In this document: in pieces, positions 12,136-22,879 of the stretch
Layout: each line of letters begins with the position of its first letter
Numbering within the stretch: position 1 is the stretch's first letter
Source: Paroedura picta
Taxonomy: Eukaryota > Chordata > Lepidosauria > Squamata > Gekkonidae
Direction of reading: 5' to 3'
Assembly (NCBI RefSeq): GCF_049243985.1
Contig: NC_135370.1
Span: 108,152,006-108,216,005 of the forward strand
Length of the DNA: 64,000 nucleotides
The notes under the pieces: generated by a model
What the model saw: the letters and a program-made list of their open reading frames with translations, nothing else
The model's database searches: none
Told to the model about the DNA's origin: nothing
Program-made: the position numbers and the translations under genes

Positions 12136-12400
12136 AACAACAACAAGAATAAGGGTTGGTTCTTATATGCTGCTTTTCTCTACCAGGAAGAGTCTCAAAG
12201 TGGCTTACAATCACCTTCCCTTTCCTCTCCCTACGACAGACACCCTGTGAGGTAGGTGAGGCTGAGGGAGCCCTGATATTACTGCTCAGTCACAACAGCT
12301 TTATCAGTGTTGTGGTGAGCCCAAGGCCACCCAGCTGGTTGCATGTGGAGCAGCAGGAAATCAAACCTGTCTCCTAACCACTACACTAAGCTGGCTCTTG
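12136..12400 (-). mobile_element. MIR/CORE-like SINE
   Basis: The copy lies in reverse orientation. Its tRNA-like head is at the right end (AACCACTACACTAAGCTGGC with the box B remnant AATCAAACC), followed by a core region (CAAGGCCACCCAGCTGG). The LINE2/CR1-like 3' end is at the left (GGTTCTTATATGCTGCTTTTC...AGTCTCAAAGTGGCTTAC). The same family recurs at 17862, 24346, 38265 and 38655. Confidence 0.8.
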
Positions 12401-12401
12401 T

Positions 12402-12556
12402 ACATCATCCTTCTGTTTTCAGTTTGATCTCCATAATAACCCTGTAAGATAAATGAGACTGGTAAGATAAATGAGAAAAAGTGACCAGCCCAAGGTCACA
12501 TTGCATGCTCCATAGCAGAGCATGGATTTGAACCTGGCTCTCCTAGATTGCAATCT
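12402..12556 (-). mobile_element. Diverged MIR-like SINE fragment
   Basis: Reverse orientation: AACCCTGTAAGATAAATGAG, GCCCAAGGTCACATTGCATG and GGATTTGAACCTGGCTCTCC are the 3', core and box B parts of an old MIR-type SINE. Confidence 0.6.
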
Positions 12557-12780
12557 ACCCTAACCTTATTGGGTCCCTTCCTAGTCTCTTCCCACATTGC
12601 CTCAGTCCCCTTGGCTTCTAGTTTCCTGGGAATCAGCAAGATGCCAGAATATTTGTCCACCTGCTTCTAACTGCCAAAGCTGTTCTGTGTGGATTTAGAG
12701 TATTTACAATATTTCCAGATGAGCCAGATGAGTACAGATTCAACTGTACATTTCAACTTGCAATAGTTTTGACATACTAA

Positions 12781-12940
12781 GGCTGCTTACATACATGTTG
12801 GATAATACACTTTCAATGAACTTCAGCAATTGCTTGCAACTGGATTTTCCTGGGGAAATAAGAAAATCTAGTTGCAAAACATTGTTAAAGCCCATTGTGA
12901 GTGCATTGAAAATGTATTGTCCAATGTGTGTGAAAGCCAC
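12781..12940. mobile_element. Palindromic MITE with long terminal inverted repeats
   Basis: Left arm GGCTGCTTACATACATGTTG mirrors right arm CCAATGTGTGTGAAAGCCAC. The pairing runs about 65-70 bp inward (GATAATACACTTTCAATG against CATTGAAAATGTATTGTC). No open frame is present and the superfamily is unknown. A half copy lies at 14080-14141. Confidence 0.65.
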
Positions 12941-14079
12941 TTAAGTCTAACAACTCTGTTGTAGGTCGGGTCCTTTGGATTCTGCTAAGATTCAATTCCT
13001 AGATGAAAATGCATTGTACTTGATTTTATCACAGCTGACCAATGCTTAAATCTCTAGCTTTCTTATAACTAGGAAATACTGGTAAATAAATGAGAGTTCA
13101 TCCATAGGACCTCTCTGTGGGTGGCTATTGCTGTTCTTGCCATGTATGGTTTTATTTCAAGAGGAAAGTGAGATTCACCAAGGACCAGGTAAATGAGTCA
13201 CTGGAGTCATGAGATTTCAGGACACCAACCCCCCCCCCAAAAAAAAAAACAACAACAACAAAGAAAACCAACAACAGGCATGTTCTTTCTTTCTCTGTTG
13301 GGACTTGGAATGTTGGATGGAAAACAAAGGGCATTTGTGGAAAACTTTGCTCGATATTGTGACACTCCCTTCAGATCCAAGTGTTTGTTATGCTTCCATG
13401 CACACATTTTCATGCCAAAGTTGTGCTCTGTTTGATGGTTGTAAAGTAGTTACATGAATTGTCTTTGGTTCACAGCTGGTCACATTATCTCCATGCATGT
13501 CATAAATCATACACAATTATCTTCATATCAGCTGTCAAGTATTATGCTGTTAGAGATCAGCAGGGTTGGCTACAGATTTTTGGACATGAATTTAATTAGG
13601 AGCAAGTATAAATGGTATGAAGCAACAAGTTTTTGATTTTGTAAGAACATTTCTTTAGGCTGGGTATTAAACAAAACCAAAACAAGACAGAAAGCAAAGA
13701 GTAAAAGCTGTTTCTGAGCATGACAGGAAACATCCCATTTGTTGAGTCAAAAAAGACAATATTCATAAAATATTATAATATCCAGAATGCCCAGGGATGA
13801 TTGCTGCCTCCTCTTTGTGCAAATTCTCTTTGGCTTACTAAATTGAACTCTGTTTTCTAATACATGGAAACTAACTCATTTTGCTGAACCCAGTTTCAGA
13901 AATCTTGATGAATCTTTGACTGTCAGAATCAAGGTTTCCTGAAAGCTCCATGGAACCTTCATTCTTCTTCTAGGAAGCTGAACACTACTGCTACTTTTCT
14001 CCTAATAAAGAAGGCTTGGCAGCATAACTTATGATGGCCAGAAAGTGATGGCCTGACCCCCTCCCCCCATTTGAAATAG
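12941..14079. other. Intergenic, no gene recognised
   Basis: Unique or unrecognised sequence with a C/A run at 13229-13262. Frames at 13152-13457 arise from that run and have no domain. Confidence 0.6.
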
Positions 14080-14141
14080 GAAGATCCAGTTGCAAATTAA
14101 ATGTATTGAAAGTGCATTATTCAGTGTATGTGAAAGTAGCT
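14080..14141. mobile_element. Half copy of the 12781 MITE
   Basis: AGATCCAGTTGCAAATTAAA through GTGTATGTGAAAGTAGCT matches the right arm of the palindromic element at 12781-12940. The other arm is missing. Confidence 0.55.
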
Positions 14142-14164
14142 GGAATCTTGAGAAGTTTCTATCT

Positions 14165-14315
14165 CTGCTAGGGATAGATCATGTCTCAGTGACAGAGTAT
14201 GTGCTTTTCATGCAGAAGATTCCAAGTTCAGCTAGTAGCATCTCCAGTCAAGTTAGATGGACTGTGAATGCAATGCCTCAGATCTTGGAGAGCTACTGCT
14301 AGCTAGAGTAGACAA
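14165..14315 (+). mobile_element. Diverged tRNA-derived SINE
   Basis: CAGTGACAGAGTATGTGCTT (box A region), CATGCAGAAGATTCCAAGTT (box B region) and GATCTTGGAGAGCTACTGCT follow the layout of a common squamate tRNA-headed SINE. The copy is strongly diverged. Confidence 0.5.
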
Positions 14316-15654
14316 AACTGTTTTATGAGTCTGTAAGGCACTTAAACATCAGTTTCCATCTCCCTCCTGCCTCCTGAAACTCCTTGCAACTCAAGTATAT
14401 GCATCTCCTAGGCTGCATGGAGCATGGAGCACTAACATTTCAGGCACCAGGGATGACTAGACAGTTACTCAAGAGTCCAGAACTCTCTATTTGCTGCTGA
14501 TATGGTCACCAGTCCCAGACCAATTCCGCATGAGAAATTTGCCCCTGGACAGCCTCTCATTGCTTGCGGATTTTAGTGCTTCTTCCACATGATGTCAGCA
14601 GCAACCCGGAGTTCTCAAGTGGGTGGCACAAGATTTTGGTCAGTTTGCTCCACAATGAGGGAAATTAACCAATGTCCCTCTTTTTGTCATGGTGCAAATC
14701 AGGGTGCAAATAGGTGCAAGCCTGTCTGGAAGGAGACATGCGCATTGGTAGCATTTTGCCTACCCACCCTCGCACTTGACCTCTCCTCTCCATTTCCTGC
14801 TCAATTTTTTTTTTTACTTTAGGACCTCAAAGCAAACTTCAAATAAAATGTGCACAGTGTGCACAGTAATATTGTTATCAGGCAGCTGAAACACATTCAT
14901 GTTTGTGTTTTCTGGTGGGGGGGTATGAATGAGGAAAGGGGTGCAATGTGATGCAGCAGCCCTCTCCCTATTAGCTTGGTGTCTGTTTTAAATCTTTATT
15001 ATGAACACACAATCATTGGGGTCCACTTTCCATGGCCAGTGTATCACAAATTTACCCAAACATGAAGAGAGACCATAATACAAAGTATCCCAAAAAGAGA
15101 TCTAAGGAAATGTTTTATTGTTGTGGTGTGATCCTGAAGCAATTGGGAAGTGCAAGTTTTAAAAAATAAATGTTTTACTGTTGTGTTTCCCCATAGGAAT
15201 GTATATTTTTTAAAATATCGGGAATCATGGGTGGAGGGGAGGAAGTTTGAGTCCCCAAAACAACCACTGTGAAGGGATTGGTGGCTTGCATTGATTGACA
15301 ACCCAAGGAGCAGGGGGAGAATTGTGGGTTGTCCATGTTTCCTGCTTCGCCACCATCTTTTCGGGAGGTAAAAAGCCACGACAAGACAGCGGGATAACGC
15401 AGGAGGGGTCTCCCAACAGGAAGCATGCAAACATGCCATTTCCTACCATGCATTTGCAAGCAGGAGGTGGCATGTGTTTTATGCCTTCATGAGGAAATGT
15501 TCCTATGCTTGAATAAATGAAAGGGAAGAGGTAGTAAGTTATGGTCTGAGGAGGAGGAGAACTGAGGAGGGGAGTGGCACTAAGGTTGGAACATCCCACT
15601 TATTTTAGCACCATTACTAGTCTGGGTTTTGGGGATGAGATTGCTTTGATGATG
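14316..15654. other. Intergenic, unidentified sequence
   Basis: Several overlapping frames (14589-14822, 15044-15599) occur on both strands, but none has a recognisable domain. The mix of GC-rich and AT-rich blocks suggests an old DNA element that I could not classify. Confidence 0.5.
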
Positions 15655-16060
15655 ATGTTAGCCATTCAGTTGTGTCTGACTCTTGACAGTCCTATGGCTC
15701 AGCTGATTTCATGACTTCTGATCGTGCACAACTTCTTTTAGTTGTATAATGTTCTGGACAGTGTCCATTTTGATCATATCTAACCACTGTGTTCTTTGTC
15801 GGCCTGGTTTCCTTTTACCACTGACCAGTCCTAGCATAATTGCTCTCTCCGTTGAGTAGGATCACATGATGTGGCTAAAGTAAGTGAGCCAAAGTTTCAT
15901 ATTTTGCCTTCCAGTGATGTATCATGCTTTAGGCACTGTGGTATTTCCTTCTTTGTGACTTTTGCTGTCCATGGAATTGGCAGAAGCTTCACATACTCAT
16001 ACTACCTTATGAAGGATTCTGAAGCTTACTACAAGATATTTTAATTTGTATTACTAAAAA
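15655..16060 (-). mobile_element. Degraded RTE/BovB-like LINE 3' fragment
   Basis: In reverse orientation the start (TAGCCATTCAGTTGTGTCTG, ACTCTTGACAGTCCTATGGC) resembles the 3' end of BovB/RTE elements (compare GTCGTGTCCGACCCATCGCG at 19667). Later pieces resemble the RTE C-terminal coding part, but the reading frame is destroyed. Confidence 0.5.
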
Positions 16061-17115
16061 GGTGTTTCTTGTGTCCCAGATGTTGGAAGAAAGGGGTTTC
16101 TAAATGAATAAGTGCATGGATGGTATTCCAGTGCAGCAACTTTAGAATTTTTCTCAGTGGATGAATACATTTATTTTCCCCCTTCTTTGCTCAGTCATTC
16201 TTTCCCCTTCTCATAAACTACAATCCTGTGATCAAAACATTGTTTTCTTTGAGATTAATTTTCAATTCAACCCCAAGGAGGATATCATGTTTTCTGGGTG
16301 ATGAGAAGATACCTGCTGGTCAGTTAACCAATGCTTACACAGACTGTGGGCAATCCTTTCCTTGAAGAGAATATTGTTGAAAAAGTTCCTGACTGCATAC
16401 AGAGTTACCAGCAGGTGTAGCTGTATACCAATGTGGGAATGTTCACATGAAGCCACTGTATACACACTAGGGAGTTTACTGTCAGTGCGGATCTTTGAAA
16501 TGTTAAACAAACAACTCCATCCAAAATCTTCCAGTTTGTGTCAAAATGGTCAAGCTGAAACAAATTTTAAAAATAAAATATTTATGTAGTGTGCACATAA
16601 AAAAAATCAGACACACAGACTGCACAACTTATAAACATTCCTGGTAGATGATTATGTCTTACGAACCACATAAAACGAACCACAAAAAACAACCTTCCTC
16701 AGTAGTTACTAATATATTAAATATATATGACACAGATTCAAAGAGTATTGCATATTTCTCACAACCAGGTGTTGTTCCCCTCCCATGCTGTGTGGTTAGG
16801 CAAAGAATTAAGGCCTCTTGGTGCATGTAACACACACAACATTGATCTGGTTGGAATTTCCAAATGTGTGCAACATCAATCAGGAGATAGAGTCAAATAG
16901 CCATCTTCCTGTGATAAATTCAGGAACAAGATCTTTCGATTAGCCTTATATGGAAAAGCAAATGGCTAAACTGGTTGAAAACTTCAGGGCGTGAGCAGCA
17001 ATCAGCATATCTACTAGTGTTCCAGTGAACATTCAAGAATTGGGTTAACATTGACACTGATATCAGAATAATGATCATTCCAGACTATTTTGTGAATTTA
17101 AAGATATCAACGTAT
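16061..17115. other. Intergenic, no gene recognised
   Basis: AT-rich sequence. Short frames at 16262-16589 and 16648-16830 are not recognisable. Confidence 0.6.
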
Positions 17116-17403
17116 GAGCCTCTTGTGGCGCAGAGTGGTAAGGCAGCAGACATGCTGTTTGAAGCTCTGTCCATGAGGCTGGGAGTTCAATCCCAGCAGC
17201 TGGCTCAAGGTTGACTCAGCCTTCCATCCTTCCGAGGTCGGTAAAATGAGTACCCAGCTTGCTGGGGGGTAAATGTCTGGGTCATGACTGGGGAAGGCAC
17301 TGGCAAACCACCCCATATTGAGTCTGCCATGAAAAACGCTAGAGGGCATCACCCCAAGGATCAGACATGACCTGGTGCTTGCACAGGGGATACCTTTACC
17401 TTT
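17116..17403 (+). mobile_element. tRNA-derived SINE with BovB-like tail (Sauria type)
   Basis: The head GAGCCTCTTGTGGCGCAGAG carries Pol III box A, and GGAGTTCAATCC (17182-17193) is box B. The body includes GTAAAATGAGTACCCAGCTT. The tail AGGATCAGACATGACCTGGT resembles the BovB 3' end, followed by GGGGATACCTTTACCTTT. The copy is nearly full length. Two further copies lie inverted in ANO5 introns. Confidence 0.85.
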
Positions 17404-17861
17404 AAACAGGTTGGGAGCAGGGAGAGAGAGGGAGCTACACAATTGACTATGGCTGGAATTTCACTGCAAATATCCAAATATATTTGAATGCTCCAGTTAA
17501 TCACCTAATCAAAGTCAAAGATGAGTTAGAATGTGACTATTTGCTACAGAGCCCTGAGGTTGTACCAATGTCCACCATCAATTTCCCAGCTAGGAACCTA
17601 ATTCCCAAGAATATGGAGCCCATTTCAAATCAGAGGCCCAATTCAGATCCTTGAAATAGGGGCTCAATTCAGACTGTGGCATGCAGGGAAAAAATGCTTA
17701 AAAATCCCACCATGCCATTTTCATGGAAGTGTCCTGGGGGTGCATTTTGCCACACTGAGGTCTCTATGTGTGATTTCAGTGCAAGATAAGAAGGGTAGAA
17801 GGAAAGGTTTAAACATCTGGAATCTGAGTTTCCAGTGGAAAAGTTCTGATGCATGTCAAAA
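17404..17861. other. Intergenic, no gene recognised
   Basis: Unremarkable sequence between two SINEs. Confidence 0.6.
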
Positions 17862-18117
17862 TGAAGAAGAAGAGCTGGTGTATATACCCTGCTTTTCACT
17901 GCCCGAAGGAGTCTCAAAGTGACTTACTTGCTCTCCCCACCCTGTGTGGTAGGGGGGCTAAGAGAGCCCTAACAGGACTGCTCAGTCAGAACATCACTAT
18001 CAGGGCTGTGATGAGCCCAGGGTCACCCAGCTGGCTGCATGTGGAGGGGTGGGAATCAAACCTGGCTTGCCAGATTAGAAGCTGCCACTCTTAACTACTA
18101 CAACATCCTGGCTCTTG
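17862..18117 (-). mobile_element. MIR/CORE-like SINE
   Basis: Reverse orientation with the GAAGAAGAAGAGCTGG tail at the left, GAAGGAGTCTCAAAGTGACT, the core GGGTCACCCAGCTGGCTGCA and the tRNA-like head at the right (AACTACTACAACATCCTGGC). Confidence 0.8.
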
Positions 18118-19636
18118 AAAGTCCTTGAGTCAGACACAGGCACAACCCAAAGACACAGTAACATGCAGTTATGACTAAAGTCCTAGGGTATTAGTAAAAA
18201 ATGTTCATGATTTAGTTAGCATTATAACTGAAAATGGGGGGGGGGAGGCAAAAGTAGTTTTACTTGGCACAAGATTGCCTTGAGTTTGTAACTGAGGAAA
18301 TGTCTTTTAGAAATAGTTACCTTTTAATGTACATGTCACAAGTATTTCAATCAAATGAGGTTGAAAAGTGGCTTGGCACAAGATTATGCAGAAAAATCAG
18401 ATAGCCATTATAGGCCTATTAATTATGACCCAAGAGTCAAGCTATGCCATTATTGATGTAATGAATGACCACTCCATTGCAATTTAGTAGTAAGAAAGAC
18501 AGATTTTGTGAAGATCTAACGCAAACTCAAACTCCATATCACAAACTTCAAAGACAGGACATCTTGTTAATTGTCAAGTAGTCTGGTAATTACAGAGAAG
18601 GATGACCATGGAAATTGCTTTCATAGTTGATGGTCCACTATAAGGAAATTTTGCCCACTCTGGTGAACACTGCTCAGAAAATGTTTGAGGACCCATCCTA
18701 GGCATCTGCATCACCTCCAAGTTGTACACTCAACCACAAAGTTCTGAATATAAAACCACATGATTCCAGGAACAGTTGTTCATGGGACTGGACCCTTTTG
18801 GAGGGAACAGTTATATACTAGCTTTCTCTTTCCGACTGTTCCAAAACAAACTACTTCCTTCACACAGCACCTCTAAAATTAAGAGCAGGAAAGGCTCCAA
18901 CAAATCTTGGAATGTTTGACTTACCTGACAAACTAAGTAGATATTGTACATAAAAATCATTTAACACAAGTACACCGTGGAAGATCCTGTGCTGACTTAT
19001 TAAATCGTATCACATGTGCTGCAACCTAGAACAATGAAAAATATACTTAGGTCCATCAATTGGAATGTGCTTAAGCATGTCTAATTTCAAGAAGAACGAT
19101 TGCCCATGATATAGTAGCTAATTCCCCTAATTTCAGTAATTTCAATGAACTCATGTAGAAATTTCAAGCAAACATTTTAGGGCTGGAACACTGGAGTAAA
19201 CTGTAAAAAAAATACTTGCCAAGAAATAATATGGTTGCTGAATGCTTAGATGCACCACAAAAAGAGGACGGTTCGAAATGAATATGATAACAGAAGTAAG
19301 AACCTACCCTAGGCTATAATTAACAATTAAACAATTTAACAATGAATAAAAATAGAAATATCTTATCTTATCTTTCTTTTAATAAAACAACCAAAACGGC
19401 CTCTAGATTTGTATTGTTTTCAAAGTGGCATTTTCTTCAGTGGTTGTTTCCTAAATATAAAAGCATACAATTAGTACATGCTTGTCAACAATTATTTCCT
19501 AAGTACAGAAGAGAACATCTTAACAAAGTAGTTATTCCAATTTCAAACATGCTTAGATGCAGCAAAAAACCCTTCTAGGCAGGTAACATATTGTGCAACC
19601 TTAAGAAAATGAGTATCATAACATTACTTTTATATA
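18118..19636. other. Intergenic, no gene recognised
   Basis: AT-rich sequence with stops in all frames. Confidence 0.6.
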
Positions 19637-19647
19637 ACATATTTGGT

Positions 19648-22600
19648 TGTTGTTGTTGTTAGGTGCGAAGTCGTGTCCGACCCATCGCGACCCCATGGAC
19701 AATGATCCTCCAGGCCTTCCTGTCCTCTACCATTCCCCGGAGTCCATTTAAGTTTGCACCTACTGCTTCAGTGACTCCATCCAGCCACCTCATTCTCTGT
19801 CGTCCCCTTCTTCTTTTGCCCTCGATCGCTCCCAGCATTAGGCTCTTCTCCAGGGAGTCCTTCCTTCTCATGAGGTGGCCAAAGTATTTGAGTTTCATCT
19901 TCAGGATCTGGCCTTCTAAAGAGCAGTCAGGGCTGATCTCCTCTAGGACTGACCGGTTTGTTCGCCTTGCAGTCCAAGGGACTCGCAAGAGTCTTCTCCA
20001 GCACCAGAGTTCAAAAGCCTCAATTCTTTGACGCTCGGCCTTCCTTATGGTCCAACTTTCGCAGCCATACATTGCAACTGGGAAGACCATAGCCTTGACT
20101 AAACGCACTTTTGTTGGCAGGGTGATGTCTCTGCTTTTTAGGATGCTGTCTAGATTTGCCATAGCTTTCCTCCCCAGGAGCAAGCGTCTTTTAATTTCTT
20201 TGCTGCAGTCCCCATCTGCAGTGATCTTGGAGCCCAGGAAAATAAAATCTGTCACTATCTCCATTTCTTCCCCTTCTATTTGCCAGGAATTGAGAGGGCC
20301 GGATGCCATGATCTTTGTTTTCTTGATGTTGAGTTTCAAGCCAACTTTGGCACTCTCCTCCTTCACTCGCATCAACAGGCTCTTTAGTTCCTCTTCACTT
20401 TCTGCCATTAGAGTGGTATCATCTGCATATCTGAGGTTGTTGATATTTCTCCCTGCAATCTTGATCCCAATTTGTGACTCCTCTAATCCCGCATTTCTCA
20501 TGATGTGCTCTGCATACAAGTTAAATAGGCAAGGCGACAGTATACAGCCTTGCCGAACTCCTTTCTCAATTTTGAACCAGTCAGTGATTCCATGTTCAGT
20601 TCTCACTGTTGCTTCTTGACCTGCATATAAATTTCTCAAGAGACAAATAAGATGCTCTGGTATTCCCATCTCTTTAAGAACTTGCCACAATTTGTTGTGC
20701 TCCACACAATCAAAGGCTTTAGCATAGTCAATGAAGCAGAAGTAGACGTTCTTCTGGTACTCCCTAGCTTTCTCCATGATCCAGCGTATGTTGGCAATTT
20801 GATCTCTAGTTCCTCTGCCTCTTCGAAATCCTGCCTGTACTTCTGGAAGTTCTCGGTCCACATATTGCTGGAGCCTAGCTTGTAGGATTTTGAGCATAAC
20901 TTTGCTAGCATGAGAAATTAGTGCGATGGTGCGGTAGTTTGAACATTCTTTGGCATTGCCCTTCTTTGGGATTGGAATGTAAACTGACCTTTTCCAATCC
21001 TGTGGCCATTGTTGAGTTTTCCAAATTTGCTGGCATATTGAGTGTAGCACTTTTACTGCATTGTCCTTTAAGATTTTGAATAGTTCAACTGGAATGCTGT
21101 CACTACCACTAGCTTTATTGTTGCTCAGACTTCCTAAGGCCCATTTGACTTCACATTCCAGGATGTCTGGCTCCAGGTCAGTAACTACCCCATTGTGGTC
21201 ATCAGGGATGTTAAGCTCGCTCTTGTATAGTTCTTCTGTATAATTTTGCCACCTTTGTTTGATCTCTTCTGCTTCTGTGAGGTCCCTACCATTTTGGTCC
21301 CTTATCATACCCATCTTTGCATGAAACGTTCTCTTCATATCTCCAATTTTCTTGAAAAGATCTCTGGTCCTCACCATTCTATTGTTTTCTTCTATTTGTT
21401 TGCACTGTTCATTTAAGAAGGCATTCTTATCTCTTCTAGCTTTTCTCTGGAATTCTGCATTCAATTGGGTGTATCTTTCTCTTTCTCCCTTGCCTTTCAC
21501 TTCCCTTCTCTCCTTAGCTATTTGTAAAGCTTCCTCAGACAGCCATTTTGATTTCTTGCATTTCGTTTTCTTTGGGATGGTTTTAGTTGCTACCTCTTGT
21601 ACAATGTTGTGAACCTCCGTCCATAGTTCTTCAGGCACTCTGTCTATCAGATCTAATTCCTTAAATCTATTTGTCACCTCCACTGTGTATTCGTCAGGGA
21701 TATGATTTAGTTCATACCTGAGTGGCCTAGTGCTTTTCCCTACTTTCTTCAATTTAAGCCTAAATTTTGCAACAAGAAGCTCATGATCTGAACCACAATC
21801 AGCTCCTGGTCTTGTTTTTATTGACTGGATAGAACTTTTCCATCTTTGGCTGCAGAGCACATAGTCAATCTGATTTCTGTGTTGACCGTCTGGTGATGTC
21901 CATGTGTAGAGTCGTCTCTTGGGTTGCTGGAAAAGAGTGTTTGCTATGACCATTGTATTGTCTTGACAAAATTCTACCAGCCTGTGCCCTGCTTCATTTT
22001 GTACTCCAAGGCCAAACTTGCCTGTTATCCCGGTTATCTTTTGGCTTCCTACTTTAGCATTCCAATCCCCCATGATGATAAGCACATCATTTTTGGGCGT
22101 TGCTTCTAGAAGGTGTTGTAGGGCTTCATAGAACTGATCAACTTCATCCTCTTCAGCAGCAGTGGTTGGGGCGTAGACCTGGATCACTGTGATGTTGAAT
22201 GGTTTGCCTTGGATTCGAACTGAGATCATTCTGTCATTTTGGGGATTGTATCCCAAGACTGCTTTTCCTACTCTCTTATTGATTATGAATGCTACTCCAT
22301 TTCTTCTGCGAGATTCTTGTCCACAGTAGTATACCTGATGGTCATCTGAATTAAATTCACCCATTCCTGTCCATTTTAGTTCACTGATTCCTAAAATGTC
22401 GATGTTCAGTCTTCTCATTTCTTGTTTAACCACGTCCAGCTTGCCTTGATTCATGGATCTGACGTTCCAGGTTCCTATGGAATAAAAATCTTTACAGCAT
22501 CGGACTGTCTTTTCGCCACCAGTTACTTCCACAACTGAGCGTCCTTTCGGCTTTGGCCCAGCCGCTTCATTCATTCTGGCGCTACTCGTACTAGCCGTCT

Positions 22601-22868
22601 GCTCATCCCCAGTAGCATATTGGACACCTTCCGACCTGAGGGGCTCATCTTCCAGCGTCATATCGTTATGCCTATTGGAACTGTCCATAGAGTTTTCATG
22701 GCAAAGATACTGGAGTGGTTTGCCATTGCCTTCTCCAGTGGATCACCTTTTGTCAGAGCTCTCAGCTATGACCTGTCCGTCTTGGGTGGCCCTGCACGGC
22801 ATAGCTCATAGCTTCACTGAACTACGCAAGCCCCCTTGCCACAACAAGGCAGCGATCCTTGAAGGGGG
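19648..22868 (-). mobile_element. Full-length BovB (RTE clade) LINE
   Basis: A 3221-bp element on the minus strand. It has a 5' leader of about 180 bp (GGCAATGGCAAACCACTCCA is typical of BovB 5' regions), one long ORF, and a 3' end GGGTCGGACACGACTTCGCA followed by (AAC)n, the usual RTE microsatellite tail. A perfect 11-bp target-site duplication ACATATTTGGT flanks it (19637-19647 and 22869-22879). Full length, an intact ORF and an unmutated duplication indicate a recent insertion. Confidence 0.97.
19659..22688 (-). CDS. BovB ORF2: endonuclease-reverse transcriptase, intact
   Basis: This 1009-residue polyprotein drives target-primed reverse transcription. The N-terminal APE-type endonuclease (about 70-310) shows TWNVRSM (73-79), SELKW with the catalytic glutamate (102-106), VYAPT (171-175), GDWNAKVG (207-214), IDYVL (274-278) and SDH (300-302). 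The RT domain (about 530-800) shows PIPKKGN (572-578), AGFRRGRGTRDQ (619-630), FIDYAKAFD (652-660), QGCILSP (713-719) and YADD (754-757). The C-terminal RTE domain includes MYGCESWT and RRRGRQRMRW. The length matches BovB ORF2, the start is an ATG, and there is no internal stop. Frames on the opposite strand are shadows. Such proteins are sometimes mis-annotated as host craniofacial development protein 2-like. Confidence 0.97.
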   Translation of the reverse strand: MDSSNRHNDMTLEDEPLRSEGVQYATGDEQTASTSSARMNEAAGPKPKGRSVVEVTGGEKTVRCCKDFYSIGTWNVRSMNQGKLDVVKQEMRRLNIDILGISELKWTGMGEFNSDDHQVYYCGQESRRRNGVAFIINKRVGKAVLGYNPQNDRMISVRIQGKPFNITVIQVYAPTTAAEEDEVDQFYEALQHLLEATPKNDVLIIMGDWNAKVGSQKITGITGKFGLGVQNEAGHRLVEFCQDNTMVIANTLFQQPKRRLYTWTSPDGQHRNQIDYVLCSQRWKSSIQSIKTRPGADCGSDHELLVAKFRLKLKKVGKSTRPLRYELNHIPDEYTVEVTNRFKELDLIDRVPEELWTEVHNIVQEVATKTIPKKTKCKKSKWLSEEALQIAKERREVKGKGERERYTQLNAEFQRKARRDKNAFLNEQCKQIEENNRMVRTRDLFKKIGDMKRTFHAKMGMIRDQNGRDLTEAEEIKQRWQNYTEELYKSELNIPDDHNGVVTDLEPDILECEVKWALGSLSNNKASGSDSIPVELFKILKDNAVKVLHSICQQIWKTQQWPQDWKRSVYIPIPKKGNAKECSNYRTIALISHASKVMLKILQARLQQYVDRELPEVQAGFRRGRGTRDQIANIRWIMEKAREYQKNVYFCFIDYAKAFDCVEHNKLWQVLKEMGIPEHLICLLRNLYAGQEATVRTEHGITDWFKIEKGVRQGCILSPCLFNLYAEHIMRNAGLEESQIGIKIAGRNINNLRYADDTTLMAESEEELKSLLMRVKEESAKVGLKLNIKKTKIMASGPLNSWQIEGEEMEIVTDFIFLGSKITADGDCSKEIKRRLLLGRKAMANLDSILKSRDITLPTKVRLVKAMVFPVAMYGCESWTIRKAERQRIEAFELWCWRRLLRVPWTARRTNRSVLEEISPDCSLEGQILKMKLKYFGHLMRRKDSLEKSLMLGAIEGKRRRGRQRMRWLDGVTEAVGANLNGLRGMVEDRKAWRIIVHGVAMGRTRLRT

Positions 22869-22879
22869 ACATATTTGGT

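Noticed and set aside
15044-15599. Three overlapping minus-strand frames of 94-131 codons
   Set aside because: No domain, no conservation signal visible and mutually overlapping. Probably chance in unidentified repeat sequence.
17116-17193. tRNA gene (box A and box B present)
   Set aside because: The cloverleaf is degraded and the sequence continues into the SINE body and BovB-like tail, so it is a SINE head.
19663-22109. Plus-strand frames of up to 190 codons opposite the BovB ORF
   Set aside because: They are antisense shadows of the 1009-codon frame and have no family signature.
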